Shown here one piece after another: positions 25,023 through 34,491 of a DNA stretch of 64,000 nucleotides. Within the stretch, counting starts at the first letter, position 1. Every line of letters starts with the position of its first letter. The position numbers and the translations under genes were made by a program. Under the pieces are notes generated by a model, which was given only the letters and a program-made list of their open reading frames with translations, did not search any database and was not told where the DNA came from. Origin of the DNA: JALZVT01 sp964519335 (GTDB lineage: Bacteria > Pseudomonadota > Gammaproteobacteria > Pseudomonadales > Azotimanducaceae); NCBI GenBank assembly GCA_964519335.1, contig CAZFIA010000004.1, positions 1 to 64,000 on the forward strand. Direction: 5' to 3'.

Positions 25023-27062
25023 ATGGTGAAGCCTAACTCGCGTCTCTCTGTGGTCTCAGACTACACGCCAGCAGGTGACCAGCCGAATGCGATTCGCGAG
25101 CTGGTCGCCGGGCTCGAAAGCGGGCTCACGCATCAGACCCTGCTGGGGGTGACCGGGTCGGGCAAGACCTTCACCATTGCCAACGTGATCGAAGAAGTAC
25201 AGCGGCCAGCGATTGTGATGGCGCCGAACAAGACCCTCGCCGCTCAGCTCTACGGCGAGTTCAAGGAGTTCTTTCCCAACAACGCCGTTGAGTACTTTGT
25301 CTCCTATTACGACTACTACCAGCCCGAGGCTTATGTCGCAGCCTCTGATACCTACATAGAAAAAGACTCATCGGTTAATGCCCACATCGAGCAGATGCGG
25401 CTCTCCGCCACCAAGGCGCTGCTTGAGCGCCGCGACTGCATCATCGTTGCTTCGGTGTCGTCGATTTACGGTCTGGGTGATCCGCAGAGCTATCTGCGGA
25501 TGGTGTTGCATCTGGATCGCGGCGATAAGCTTGAACAGCGAACCCTGTTGCGGCGCCTAACTGAGTTGCAATACACGCGCAACGATATGGTGCTTGACCG
25601 CGGTAATTATCGTGTCCGCGGAGATGTTATCGATGTCTTTCCGGCTGAAAGCGAGCGCGAAGGGGTACGCATTGAGCTGTTTGATGAAGAGATTGAGAGT
25701 TTGTCGCTGTTTGACCCACTCACGGGCGAAGTGACCCAGCGCGTTGCGCGCTACACCATCTTTCCAAAGTCACACTACGTAACACCCCGCGATCGTATGT
25801 TGAGTGTGCTTGACGTCATAAAGGAAGAGTTGGTCGATCGCCTCAAGTGGCTCAAAGACAATGACAAGTTGGTAGAGGCGCAAAGACTAGAACAGCGAAC
25901 GCGTTACGACCTCGAGATGATCAAAGAGTTAGGCTACTGCAACGGCATTGAGAACTACTCACGCTATCTGTCTGGCCGCGAATCTGGTGAACCACCGCCA
26001 ACTTTGTTTGATTACCTGCCCACCGATGCCTTGCTGATTATCGATGAAAGCCACGTGACCGTTCCACAGGTTGGTGGCATGTACAAAGGCGATCGATCGC
26101 GCAAAGAGAACCTGGTTAATTACGGTTTCCGGCTGCCTTCTGCGCTCGACAATCGGCCGCTGCGGTTTAACGAATGGGAAGAACTGGCGCCACAAGCGAT
26201 CTTTGTATCGGCAACACCAGGTGCATATGAGGCCGAGATGCAAGGCGCGGTGATAGAGCAGGTGGTTCGTCCTACCGGGCTGATTGATCCTGAGATCATT
26301 GTGCGGCCGGCTTCTACTCAGGTAGACGATCTGCTTGGCGAGATCCGCACAACGGTTGAAAAGGAAGAGCGGGTGCTGGTCACCACACTTACCAAGCGCA
26401 TGGCCGAAGATTTAACCGAGTATCTCGACGAGCACGGAGTTCGAGTTCGTTATTTGCACTCCGACATCGATACCGTTGAGCGCATGGAGATCATTCGCGA
26501 TCTGCGCCTCGGTGAATTTGACGTGCTGATTGGCATCAACCTGTTGCGCGAAGGCCTCGATATGCCGGAGGTGTCTTTGGTTGCAATACTGGATGCGGAT
26601 AAAGAAGGGTTCTTGCGCGCCGAGCGGTCGCTGATTCAAACCATGGGTCGTGCCGCGAGAAACGCCTCCGGGCGCGCCATTCTCTATGGCGACAAGGTCA
26701 CCGGTTCGATGGAACGTGCCATATCAGAAGTAGAGCGTCGACGAGAAAAACAAAAAGCTCATAACAAAGAGCACGGTATAACGCCGCGCACTGTGAAGAA
26801 AGTGATTGCAGACGTAATGGAAGGCGCTCGCGCCGCGCCCGGACCAGCGGGCAAATCACGCAGAGCGGCCAAGGGGGCTAAAGGGGCGGAACGCAAACGC
26901 GAGATGCCCACCACGGCAAAAGCGATGGGCAAGTTGCTCAAAGAGCTTGAAGCACAGATGCTTGAGCACGCGAAGAATCTAGAGTTTGAACAGGCAGCCG
27001 CCGTTCGCGATGAGCTGCAGGTTTTACGCGAGCAAGGTTTGCTGATGGCAGGTAACGAGTGA
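25023..27062 (+). CDS. uvrB: UvrB, excinuclease ABC subunit B
   Basis: The damage-verifying helicase-like subunit of nucleotide excision repair, which takes over from UvrA and recruits UvrC. From ATG 25023 it is 679 residues, the usual length; a GTG at 25005 would add six. Walker A is GVTGSGKT near residue 40, the beta-hairpin YYDYYQPEAYV that inserts in DNA is near 90, DESHVTVPQ follows, and the C-terminal UVR motif (KNLEFEQAAAVRDEL) contacts UvrC. The next gene overlaps its stop by 4 bases. Confidence 0.98.
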   Translation: MVKPNSRLSVVSDYTPAGDQPNAIRELVAGLESGLTHQTLLGVTGSGKTFTIANVIEEVQRPAIVMAPNKTLAAQLYGEFKEFFPNNAVEYFVSYYDYYQPEAYVAASDTYIEKDSSVNAHIEQMRLSATKALLERRDCIIVASVSSIYGLGDPQSYLRMVLHLDRGDKLEQRTLLRRLTELQYTRNDMVLDRGNYRVRGDVIDVFPAESEREGVRIELFDEEIESLSLFDPLTGEVTQRVARYTIFPKSHYVTPRDRMLSVLDVIKEELVDRLKWLKDNDKLVEAQRLEQRTRYDLEMIKELGYCNGIENYSRYLSGRESGEPPPTLFDYLPTDALLIIDESHVTVPQVGGMYKGDRSRKENLVNYGFRLPSALDNRPLRFNEWEELAPQAIFVSATPGAYEAEMQGAVIEQVVRPTGLIDPEIIVRPASTQVDDLLGEIRTTVEKEERVLVTTLTKRMAEDLTEYLDEHGVRVRYLHSDIDTVERMEIIRDLRLGEFDVLIGINLLREGLDMPEVSLVAILDADKEGFLRAERSLIQTMGRAARNASGRAILYGDKVTGSMERAISEVERRREKQKAHNKEHGITPRTVKKVIADVMEGARAAPGPAGKSRRAAKGAKGAERKREMPTTAKAMGKLLKELEAQMLEHAKNLEFEQAAAVRDELQVLREQGLLMAGNE

Positions 27063-27832
27063 CGCTCGACGAATACGCGCCCAGCGCCGATTCTGCGGAT
27101 CAGGTTCTGGAAGCTCTAGCCAGTAGCAACCAGCTCAGTGGGTATCGTATCGAAGGCGGCTTTTCCTGGCCCGAAGATAACATTGATGGTGTTTTTTCGG
27201 GATGTCGGTTCGATGACTGCATCTTTGCGGGTGCTGATCTCGGTGGCGCTACCTTTCAGGACTGTGAGTTTTCGCAGTGCTCGTTGCGCAGTGCTGACCT
27301 TCGTGACGCACGCTTCATCGATTGCAAACTCTATCTCGATGAACGGCCGAGCGACTTGCGTTATTGCGAGCTGCGCGACGCGCGATTCGAGGGCTGTGAT
27401 CTCACCACTTGTACTTTTGAGCGCGCTAACGCTTATGGGCTGAAACTCATTCGGTGCCAGGCTCAGGGGGCAGACTTTACCAATGTCGACTTTGGCATGA
27501 CGCTTACGCGAAATCAGACGCTCATTGATTTTGAATGCGATGATTGCAACCTGGCCTATGCCGACTTTTCATCGACCTGTCTTGCAGGTGCCGTTTTTAA
27601 ATCCACCCGCTTGGTGCATGCCGTGTTGCACAACTGCGATTTGAGTAATTCGCAAGTCACCGACTGTGAACTAGATAACCTGGATGCCGCACGGCTGTCT
27701 CTCACCGGGGCAAATCTGTGTGGCTCCAGATTCAATAACCTGAACCCCAAAGAAATAGACCTTACCGGTGCCCAGGTGGATGCCGATCAGGCCCTGAGCC
27801 TGCTTGGCGCGCTCGGCATTGAGGTGGTCTGA
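27059..27832 (+). CDS. Pentapeptide repeat protein
   Basis: A 257-residue protein made largely of A(D/N)Lxx-type pentapeptide repeats (for example FAGADLGGATFQDCEF, LRSADLRDARFIDCKL, ANLCGSRFNNL). These form a right-handed four-sided beta-helix that can mimic DNA. It resembles Qnr/McbG-type proteins, which protect DNA gyrase, but that function is inference. The GTG start overlaps the uvrB stop (GTGA), so it is probably translated with uvrB, an unusual partner that fits a DNA-topology or damage role. Confidence 0.85.
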   Translation: MTLDEYAPSADSADQVLEALASSNQLSGYRIEGGFSWPEDNIDGVFSGCRFDDCIFAGADLGGATFQDCEFSQCSLRSADLRDARFIDCKLYLDERPSDLRYCELRDARFEGCDLTTCTFERANAYGLKLIRCQAQGADFTNVDFGMTLTRNQTLIDFECDDCNLAYADFSSTCLAGAVFKSTRLVHAVLHNCDLSNSQVTDCELDNLDAARLSLTGANLCGSRFNNLNPKEIDLTGAQVDADQALSLLGALGIEVV

Positions 27833-27857
27833 GGAGTCCTTCGAGGCTCACCGAGTA

Positions 27858-29471
27858 CTAAGTGGCCTGCGCGTATTCATCGCGCACATGACGCCGCTGA
27901 ATCTTGCCTGAGGGCAGCCTGGGCAGATCATCGGTGTACAGAATACGTTTGGGGCACTTGTAGTGGGCCAGACGTTCCCTGGCCCACTGCGTTAGCTCTT
28001 CTGACAACTCAGGCCCGGGGGTAAACCCTGGATTGAGTTGCACGACGGTTAGAACTTCTTCGCCCCACTCGTCGTTCGGAATACCGACCGTACATAGATC
28101 CAGCACAGCAGGATGCTGAATGATAGCGCTGTCGATTTCTTGCGGATAAATGTTCACGCCGCCTGAAATTATCAACTCGGCGCTGCGGCCGGTGAGAAAC
28201 AGATAGCCGTCGTCGTCAAAATAGCCCAAATCGCCGAGCGTGAAGTACTCGCCCCGATAACTCTTGTCGGTTTTGCCGTCGTCTTTGAAATATTCGAAAC
28301 GGCCCACATCGGGCGCGCGCATGTAGATAGTGCCTATCTCGCCTGGCCCAACCTCCGCGCCCTTGTCGTCGAGTATTTTGTTGTCGAACTCGGGCCCGGG
28401 TTTGCCAACGGTGCCGGGTTTTTGCAGCCACTCCTGCGAACCTACAAGAAAGCCACCGCCGCCTTCGGTTGCTGCGTAGTACTCCCAAATGATAGGGCCG
28501 AGCCATTCGATGATTGCCTGCTTTACGTGTATGGGGCAGGGCGCAGCACCATGAATCACCATCTTCAAGCTCGACAGATCGTGAGTTGAGCGAACCTCTT
28601 TCGGCAGTTTGAGTAACCGGTGGAACATGGTAGCCACCATATGGGTGTGGGTGATTTTTTCTTTCTCGATCAGCTCGAGTGTCGAGGCGGCATCCCACCG
28701 ATCCATCATGACTACGCTTGCGCCTGACGTTAGGGGCCGGTTGATATCAAACGCTAGAGGCGCCGCGTGGTAGGCAGGACCCGTGCATAAATTGCGGTCG
28801 ACGCCGGGTGTGTAGCCAATCGGTGAGTCGTCCCAGGCCGGCAGTTCGACAACCTCCTGTTCTTTGTACACGCCCTTCGGTCGGCCGGTTGTGCCTGAGG
28901 TGTAGAGCATGCGGCGACCAATGACCGGGTCGTCTATGTCGTGCTCGTCTGCGCCTTCGAGAAACTCATCGAGTGACACAAAACCGTCCATATCACCACC
29001 CACAGATAACTTAACGAGCACGTTGGGTGCCCCGGCTATGGCATCAACAGGTGGGCCACCAAGCTGCGCGTCTGCGATGAAGGCCTTGGCCTCGCAGTTA
29101 TCGACGATGTAACCAATCTCGTCGCCCTTAAGGTGAAAGTTAATAGGAGTAAAACGCAGGCCGCATCGGTAGGCCGCGCAAAATGCCTCAATAAATTCGG
29201 GGCGGTTTTTGGTAACAACCGCTATTGAGTCACCAGCAGTCAGGCCTGCCTCGCGCAAGCGTCTGACTAGCTGATTGGCACGGCCGTTGAGCTCGCGCCA
29301 GGTGCGCTCGCCGTAGCTTGATTGGATGGCCATAGTGTCGCCCAGTCTTGCTGCGTGCCAGGCCACAATCATGCCCTTGGCTGCCGCCTCGCGAATCTCG
29401 GCATGATCTGCATCGGTCAGGGTGGCTAGATCTATACCGCTGCTGTCTGGGTTGCCATGTTCCGCGCCCAT
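27858..29471 (-). CDS. AMP-forming acyl-CoA synthetase
   Basis: A 537-residue member of the ANL superfamily. The phosphate-binding loop YTSGTTGRPKGVYK, the YAATEGGG motif, the ribose-binding aspartate in FTLGDLGYFDDDGYLFLTGR and the catalytic lysine in PRLPSGKIQR are all visible. It activates a carboxylic acid with ATP and joins it to CoA; chain length or ring type cannot be told. It is monocistronic and convergent with the pentapeptide gene. Confidence 0.92.
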   Translation of the reverse strand: MGAEHGNPDSSGIDLATLTDADHAEIREAAAKGMIVAWHAARLGDTMAIQSSYGERTWRELNGRANQLVRRLREAGLTAGDSIAVVTKNRPEFIEAFCAAYRCGLRFTPINFHLKGDEIGYIVDNCEAKAFIADAQLGGPPVDAIAGAPNVLVKLSVGGDMDGFVSLDEFLEGADEHDIDDPVIGRRMLYTSGTTGRPKGVYKEQEVVELPAWDDSPIGYTPGVDRNLCTGPAYHAAPLAFDINRPLTSGASVVMMDRWDAASTLELIEKEKITHTHMVATMFHRLLKLPKEVRSTHDLSSLKMVIHGAAPCPIHVKQAIIEWLGPIIWEYYAATEGGGGFLVGSQEWLQKPGTVGKPGPEFDNKILDDKGAEVGPGEIGTIYMRAPDVGRFEYFKDDGKTDKSYRGEYFTLGDLGYFDDDGYLFLTGRSAELIISGGVNIYPQEIDSAIIQHPAVLDLCTVGIPNDEWGEEVLTVVQLNPGFTPGPELSEELTQWARERLAHYKCPKRILYTDDLPRLPSGKIQRRHVRDEYAQAT

Positions 29472-29562
29472 AAACTCTCCCCTTAAGTCTCGTTGATCGG
29501 TGCGTCTACCTGATCATAGGCTGACGCACCCTGGGCGTACAACGGTCCGGTTTTTCGGGCAC

Positions 29563-29597
29563 AAAAAAAACCGCCCCCTGGATTCCAGGGGGCGGTT
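29563..29597 (-). terminator. Strong intrinsic terminator of the repeat lipoprotein gene
   Basis: CCGCCCCCTGG (29571-29581) pairs perfectly with CCAGGGGGCGG (29585-29595) around an ATT loop, and on the minus strand the stem runs into eight Ts (29570-29563). It ends the leftward lipoprotein gene 60 bases after its stop. Confidence 0.92.
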
Positions 29598-29656
29598 GTT
29601 TACCTTCTCCGCTACTCGGCAGGGCGGGGTAGGATTTCGCTCAATTCATCAGTTGT

Positions 29657-30811
29657 TTAGAACGTGAGTCCCAACTTCTTGATGACATCAAGAGGCACGT
29701 AGTTAGCGCCCTGAGGGATACCATTGCTTGACGCATACTGGTTAACCGCTCTGATCGTACCCGGTCCAAGCTGTCCGTCTACTGACACGGAGTAACCCTT
29801 GTCCTTGAGTGCACTCTGCAGTGCACGAACGTTAGACGAGTCGGCGTTCACATCACACAGAACCGACTGCCAGGCCATAGAGGCGTCAGACACCTTGGTG
29901 GTCTTGGTGACGGTCTTGTACTGAGCCGCAACTGGCGTACGAGATTCGCTTGCAGGGCGTACCAGCTTGGTCACTTCCACTGTGCCGTACTCGGCAGGGA
30001 TGTTGATCTCGCGGGTAGATGCTGGGGTTTTTAGTACGCGACGCTTGATGGTCTTGTACTCTGCAGGCGTATCAACAGTGCGAGTGCCCGGAGGCGTATC
30101 TACTACTTGCTTGCTGATGGTCTTGTACGAAGCAGGAACCTCTACGAGGCACATTACTTCGCCAGTACCGTTCACTGACTGCGAAACAACGTTTGTGCCG
30201 CTGCCGAAGTTGCCCGGTGAGCCTTTCTTCCAAACGGTGTAAGCGGGCTTGTCGAGAACGCGCTCAGAAACCGTGCGGAAGGTTCCAGGAACCTGCACGA
30301 TCTTTTTGCTCGCTGGACGAACCATAACGCGCTCAGAAACAGTCTCGTAAGTTGCTGGAACGACTTCGAGCTTAGAGCTTGCTTCTTTTACCAGCACGCG
30401 CTCAGTAACCGTCTCGTAGCTCGCAGGCACGATAGAAACTGTTTCAGAGGCTTCTTTTACCAGCACGCGCTCTTCAGCCGAAGTGTACTTCTCGGGTAGC
30501 AAGATGCGGGCATAGCATTCGCCAGGCCGTGCGTTGGGTGGGAAGAGGTCGCCTGGGTTGGCGGCCACCATGTTGGAATCCGAAGACTTCGACGAGTTAG
30601 AAAGCTCGCCTTCCAACGCGGAAATTCGGGTGTTGCGTGACGCAAGCTGTGCTTCCAAAGCCGCGATACGGCTGTCAGCACTGTCGCTGCCACTTGTTGA
30701 TGCGCTGCCGCTGCTTCCACTGCTGCTGCCGCTGCCGCTAAGTCCTGTACCTGTAGTGCCACATGCCGTAACTGCCAAAAGCAGGGCGGTGGTCGCAATC
30801 GGTCGTAACAT
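29657..30811 (-). CDS. Repeat-rich lipoprotein with a peptidoglycan-binding-like C terminus
   Basis: From ATG 30811, which has AGGAG 8 bases upstream, the protein has 384 residues, with a signal peptide and lipobox VTAC (Cys17). An upstream frame opening at 30853 would spoil the short signal. After a Ser/Gly-rich linker and a short coiled coil come GECYARILLP and then about seven units of roughly 23-26 residues on the pattern VPAxYxTVxERVLVKxAS. The last 60 residues (LQSALKDKGYSVSVDGQLGPGT) look like a peptidoglycan-binding domain 1. It is probably a periplasmic, wall-attached envelope protein. The exact function is unknown. Confidence 0.75.
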   Translation of the reverse strand: MLRPIATTALLLAVTACGTTGTGLSGSGSSSGSSGSASTSGSDSADSRIAALEAQLASRNTRISALEGELSNSSKSSDSNMVAANPGDLFPPNARPGECYARILLPEKYTSAEERVLVKEASETVSIVPASYETVTERVLVKEASSKLEVVPATYETVSERVMVRPASKKIVQVPGTFRTVSERVLDKPAYTVWKKGSPGNFGSGTNVVSQSVNGTGEVMCLVEVPASYKTISKQVVDTPPGTRTVDTPAEYKTIKRRVLKTPASTREINIPAEYGTVEVTKLVRPASESRTPVAAQYKTVTKTTKVSDASMAWQSVLCDVNADSSNVRALQSALKDKGYSVSVDGQLGPGTIRAVNQYASSNGIPQGANYVPLDVIKKLGLTF

Positions 30812-31282
30812 TTTCGATGCTCCTATCATGATCGAAGAGGTGATCTGTCTCATCCGGTTTTAATTGGTTTAGTTCGTGTTCTTAGTCTTTATTTAGCTGG
30901 TCTGCTTCGAGTTGTCTTATCAGATCTACTTTTTCTACTTTCACTAACCTGAACTCTAGTCCTGAATCCTTCTTGAAAATATCTACTGACGTCGCGCGTT
31001 TCCGCGTGCTGTTAGCTGATCCACCAATTTTGATTCATTCTGGCTTTGTAAGCCAAGTGCAGGAATTCCCTTTATTTTTCCTTTTACACATTAATAACAG
31101 TTGGCTAATCAGCGGCTCGCTGCATAGCCTTCTGCCCGTGCGGTCCCAAAAATGGACGTTAAGCACTTGTTCAGCAAAATGGAAGCGCTATAAAACACTC
31201 ACCAAGGTCTTTTTACAAAGGAATTCGGAAAAAAACTTCGTCTTTTATTCGCCAAAAAGCAGTCGAAGCGGTGTTAACCCCT

Positions 31283-31312
31283 CAATTTTCGACAATATTG
31301 TGGTCGAAATTG
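31283..31312. repeat. Inverted repeat in A/T-rich intergenic DNA
   Basis: CAATTTTCGAC and GTCGAAATTG are complementary apart from one extra T, around the 9-base centre AATATTGTG. It could be an operator or a hairpin upstream of the BON-OmpA gene, whose start is about 270 bases away. Confidence 0.5.
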
Positions 31313-31406
31313 AAAATCTCCGGTAAATAGTCATTTTTATTGCTCTAATCTTTACGTTTGCTCCGGGCGAGCGTCGCGCTGATCGCTTTAACTCCGGTAC
31401 TCTTTT

Positions 31407-31560
31407 GAATGGAGCCAGTGCTGTTAATGGGTCGCCGGTGAGCGGCCTGTTTATGGTGGTCGACTGGTTTTTTGATGGGTTGCCTGGGCTCAATTATTTA
31501 GACGGAAGGGAGACGGATTCACGATGGGTGAGCGCCGGACTCCATTAACAGCGTCCATTC
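31407..31560. repeat. Imperfect inverted repeat in the leader of the OmpA gene
   Basis: GAATGGA and GCTGTTAATGG at 31407-31430 recur in reverse complement as CCATTAACAGC and TCCATTC at 31542-31560. The left arm has six extra bases between the two blocks and the right arm one. A short GGTGAGCG is also present as a direct repeat next to both arms. The roughly 110 bases between the arms could be a small non-coding element or a structured leader ending 20 bases before the ATG. Confidence 0.55.
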
Positions 31561-31579
31561 ACGCACGCGGAGGGATCCG

Positions 31580-32752
31580 ATGGGTCGAGCGTTAACAATT
31601 TTCTTTGGTCTGCTGGCTTTTGGGCTACTCATTTGGGTATGCCTCGGCCATCGCGAAGGCATTCAGAGAGAAATTGCCGACAACACTAAGGCGGCCTTAG
31701 TGGCCGATGGCCACGACTTTGCCCGGGTCAGCGCGGAGGGTCAAACGGTGGTCCTGCGCGGCACGGCCACAACCGCGGCGCAGAAAGAAGCTGCGGAAGT
31801 AACCGCGGCGGCTGTGCCCGGCGTCGTTGCGGTCGACAATCAAATTGCAGTACTCACTGATGTCCCGCCCCCCGGGCCCGATTCGAAACCCATAGTTAGA
31901 GAACCGATTGTAGAAGAGCCACAACCCCCTGAAGTAGTTGAGGTTTCTCCCGAGCCAATCTTAGAGACCCTGCAAATTCAGCTCGACGGCGAGACCCAGG
32001 TTGCGGTGGTGACTGGCTTCACGCTATCGGATAGCACAGAGGATGGCCGCAGCCAGCGGATTAGCGACTCTATTTCGGCGAGCCTGCCCGATTGGCGTGT
32101 CACCGGCGAGCTTATCGCCGCGGCAAATCAACCAACGGACCTCCTTATAGCCGTGCAGCAGGTTCTACCCACGCTTGCAGGGGCTACGCGGGCTCAGATA
32201 GATGTCGACCTCAGTGGCATCCGGGTCAATGCAGAACTGCCAAGCTTTGTTGATCGCACGGCTTTAGAGGCCACACTGGATGGGTTGAACACTGAGCTGA
32301 AAGCGCAGGATCTTTTGGCATCAAGCACCCTTAGCTGGACGCTTGATTCCCCCGACGCCGTGCCGCCAGCGCGAGCACAAGCAGATGGCTGCCAGAAGGC
32401 GTTTGATGAGCTGCTGGGTTCAGACTCGATTAAGTTCACCACCAGCCGAGCAGATATCCGACCGGGCAGTATTCCCCTACTCGACAAGCTGGTCGAAGTG
32501 GCGGGCGATTGCGACGTTAATATCGCGATCGAGGGCCATACGGATTCACGTGGATCGGTTGAGCTTAATAACGCATTGAGTCAGGCGCGGGCGGAGAGCG
32601 TGCGCGGCTACCTGATCGACAACGGCGTGGATGCCGAGCGCGTGAGTGCTTCGGGCTTCGGATCCGCCCAACCCATTGCAGATAACAACACAATAAACGG
32701 ACGCCAGGCGAATCGTCGGATCGAGTTTCGCGTACAGAGGACTGAACCATGA
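31580..32752 (+). CDS. BON-OmpA envelope protein
   Basis: A 390-residue protein: an N-terminal hydrophobic anchor (about residues 4-24), a BON-like domain (VSAEGQTVVLRGTATTAAQK to about residue 90), a Pro/Glu-rich linker, a second less clear domain, and a C-terminal OmpA domain (about 270-390). The OmpA part has IKFTTSRADI, IEGHTDSRGS and NGRQANRRIEFRV, which bind the diaminopimelate of peptidoglycan. It likely links inner membrane and wall. The next gene starts inside its stop (ATGA). Confidence 0.85.
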   Translation: MGRALTIFFGLLAFGLLIWVCLGHREGIQREIADNTKAALVADGHDFARVSAEGQTVVLRGTATTAAQKEAAEVTAAAVPGVVAVDNQIAVLTDVPPPGPDSKPIVREPIVEEPQPPEVVEVSPEPILETLQIQLDGETQVAVVTGFTLSDSTEDGRSQRISDSISASLPDWRVTGELIAAANQPTDLLIAVQQVLPTLAGATRAQIDVDLSGIRVNAELPSFVDRTALEATLDGLNTELKAQDLLASSTLSWTLDSPDAVPPARAQADGCQKAFDELLGSDSIKFTTSRADIRPGSIPLLDKLVEVAGDCDVNIAIEGHTDSRGSVELNNALSQARAESVRGYLIDNGVDAERVSASGFGSAQPIADNNTINGRQANRRIEFRVQRTEP

Positions 32753-34479
32753 GCTATCTAGCATCCCGAATGATACTTTGCCTGCTAGGTGCCCTGGCCA
32801 TTGGGCTTGTCGTGGGTTGGCTGTTGCGGCGTTTTTCAGCGCTTAAGCGAGAAGCAGAGCTTAGCGGCGAGATAGATTTACGTGACGAGCGCGTGGGTAC
32901 GCTCGAAAGTGAGGTTGGCGAGCGCGACCTTAGGATTGCGTCTCTGGGGCGTGATTTGGGCGGCCTGCGGAACAGAGTTCCCGCGCTGGAATCAACGCTT
33001 GCGCAGCGTGATGATCAGGTCATGTCTCTAACCATGGACCTCGACGGCTGGAAACAAAAAGTGCCCGGCTTGGAAAATAAATTGGCGGAATCATCGACTG
33101 CTCGCGAACAGTTAAGCGCCGACCTCAGTCAGATGACCAGGCAAATACAGGAAAGCGATGCGCAATCCAGTCGCTTAACCGCTGAGCTCGAAACCGCACG
33201 CAAGGAGATGTCAGTAAATTCTGCGAAAGCAGCAGAAGCTGCAGAAAAGCGTAATGCACTTCAGAGCGAGTTTGATTCACTCAAGAAGCACAGTGACGCA
33301 CAGACCGCCGAAGGGCGCGAACGCGAGAAGACGCTAACCGAAGTGCAAGCCAACCTGAAAAGTCAGGAAGCGGAACGTTCATCGCTTGCGGAGCAACTTA
33401 CTGCTCTGGCTCCGGTGGCCTCAAGAGTTGATTCGCAAGATGCAAGTATCGTCAGCCTAAACAACGATCTGCGCGCGAGGGACACCACCATCAAAAGTCT
33501 GCGTGATGAATTGGTCGCCAGCAGCGACCAAAACAAGCAGCTGCAAGTTAGCGCGCGTTCGCTCGAGGTGCTGCGAGTTGAAATGGATGGCATGCGCGAA
33601 GAGCTGGTGGGTACCCAACAAAAACTCACGGCGGCAAGTAGTTCTGAAAACGAGGCTACTGCAAAGGCCAAAGGGTTGGCGGCAGACTCCGATCGCGAGT
33701 GGCGATCACGCTTGCGTATTGCAGAATCCGGTCGACAGCAAGCGCAGGCCGATCTATATCGGCGTCAGGAGCAGATTGATCGGTTGCAGAAGCAGCTCAA
33801 CGATGCGCGTTCGAAGCAGAACAGCCAAGAGAACAGCCGCAGCACATCCGGGTCTTCAGGCGCTTTCTCGGCTAAGCAGGCTGGGGCTGGCTTCGCTGCT
33901 GGGGCTCTCGCAGGAAGAAGTACAGGACGAGGCGCACGAAGAGTAGCAGGAAAAGTTGCTGCTACTGACGATCGCGATTGGCGAGCACGATTGCGAGTGG
34001 TCGAATCAGCTCGACGCAAAGCTGAGACCCAGGTGCAGCGTGAGCACGAACATGTACAGCGGTTAGAGGCGCGGCTTCGGGCCGCACAATCTCGCCCGGC
34101 GCCCGGCCAGTCCACGGCCTTTGCGGCAAAGAAGGACAACGCGCCGAAGAAAGTCAAAGTAACACCCAAGAAGCCAGCAACCTCACCGGTTGTATCCCGA
34201 ACAAGTGCACCTGCAGCTGCAAGCACCGGCGATTCAGGCGAACAACGTTTCCTAACGGCACCGCCCAGCCAGATCGATGATCTGCGCGCGATTAAGGGCG
34301 TTGGCAAAGTGCTCCAAAAGACCCTTAACTCACTTGGTATCTATCAGTATCGCCAGGTGGCGGATTTTACTGAGAAGGACATCGCCTGGGTGGATGATCG
34401 GCTGAAGTTTAAGGGGCGCATCGAGCGCGACAATTGGGTCTCTCAGGCAGCGAAGCTGCACAAGGCAAAATACAAGTAA
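32749..34479 (+). CDS. Membrane-anchored coiled-coil protein with C-terminal helix-hairpin-helix
   Basis: A 576-residue protein with one N-terminal membrane segment (about residues 8-27, with ALAIGLVVGWLL), then more than 350 residues of coiled coil. Two related segments of about 44 residues occur near 315 (DREWRSRLRIAESGR) and 408 (DRDWRARLRVVESAR), evidence of internal duplication. A basic, Ala/Pro-rich linker leads to a C-terminal domain (LRAIKGVGKVLQKTLNSLGIY) like the helix-hairpin-helix seen in ribosomal-protein L21-like or DNA-binding proteins. It is translationally coupled to the BON-OmpA gene. Function unknown. Confidence 0.75.
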   Translation: MSYLASRMILCLLGALAIGLVVGWLLRRFSALKREAELSGEIDLRDERVGTLESEVGERDLRIASLGRDLGGLRNRVPALESTLAQRDDQVMSLTMDLDGWKQKVPGLENKLAESSTAREQLSADLSQMTRQIQESDAQSSRLTAELETARKEMSVNSAKAAEAAEKRNALQSEFDSLKKHSDAQTAEGREREKTLTEVQANLKSQEAERSSLAEQLTALAPVASRVDSQDASIVSLNNDLRARDTTIKSLRDELVASSDQNKQLQVSARSLEVLRVEMDGMREELVGTQQKLTAASSSENEATAKAKGLAADSDREWRSRLRIAESGRQQAQADLYRRQEQIDRLQKQLNDARSKQNSQENSRSTSGSSGAFSAKQAGAGFAAGALAGRSTGRGARRVAGKVAATDDRDWRARLRVVESARRKAETQVQREHEHVQRLEARLRAAQSRPAPGQSTAFAAKKDNAPKKVKVTPKKPATSPVVSRTSAPAAASTGDSGEQRFLTAPPSQIDDLRAIKGVGKVLQKTLNSLGIYQYRQVADFTEKDIAWVDDRLKFKGRIERDNWVSQAAKLHKAKYK

Positions 34480-34491
34480 CGCCGTTCGAGA

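Larger units (their letters stand above)
30812..31579. other. Long A/T-rich intergenic region between divergent envelope genes
   Basis: About 770 bases without a convincing gene. It must hold the promoters of the leftward lipoprotein and the rightward BON-OmpA gene. The part to about 31350 is much richer in A/T than the coding DNA around it. A reading frame at 30973-31326 has no family features and atypical composition, so I leave it out. Two inverted repeats lie inside and are listed separately. Confidence 0.7.

Noticed and set aside
30973..31326. A 117-residue rightward frame in the A/T-rich intergenic region
   Set aside because: It shows no family features, has unusual composition, contains an inverted repeat and has no convincing ribosome site.
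31407..31560. The inverted repeat as an integron attC site
   Set aside because: The arms do not fit RYYYAAC/GTTRRRY in order or sequence, and no integrase or cassette follows.
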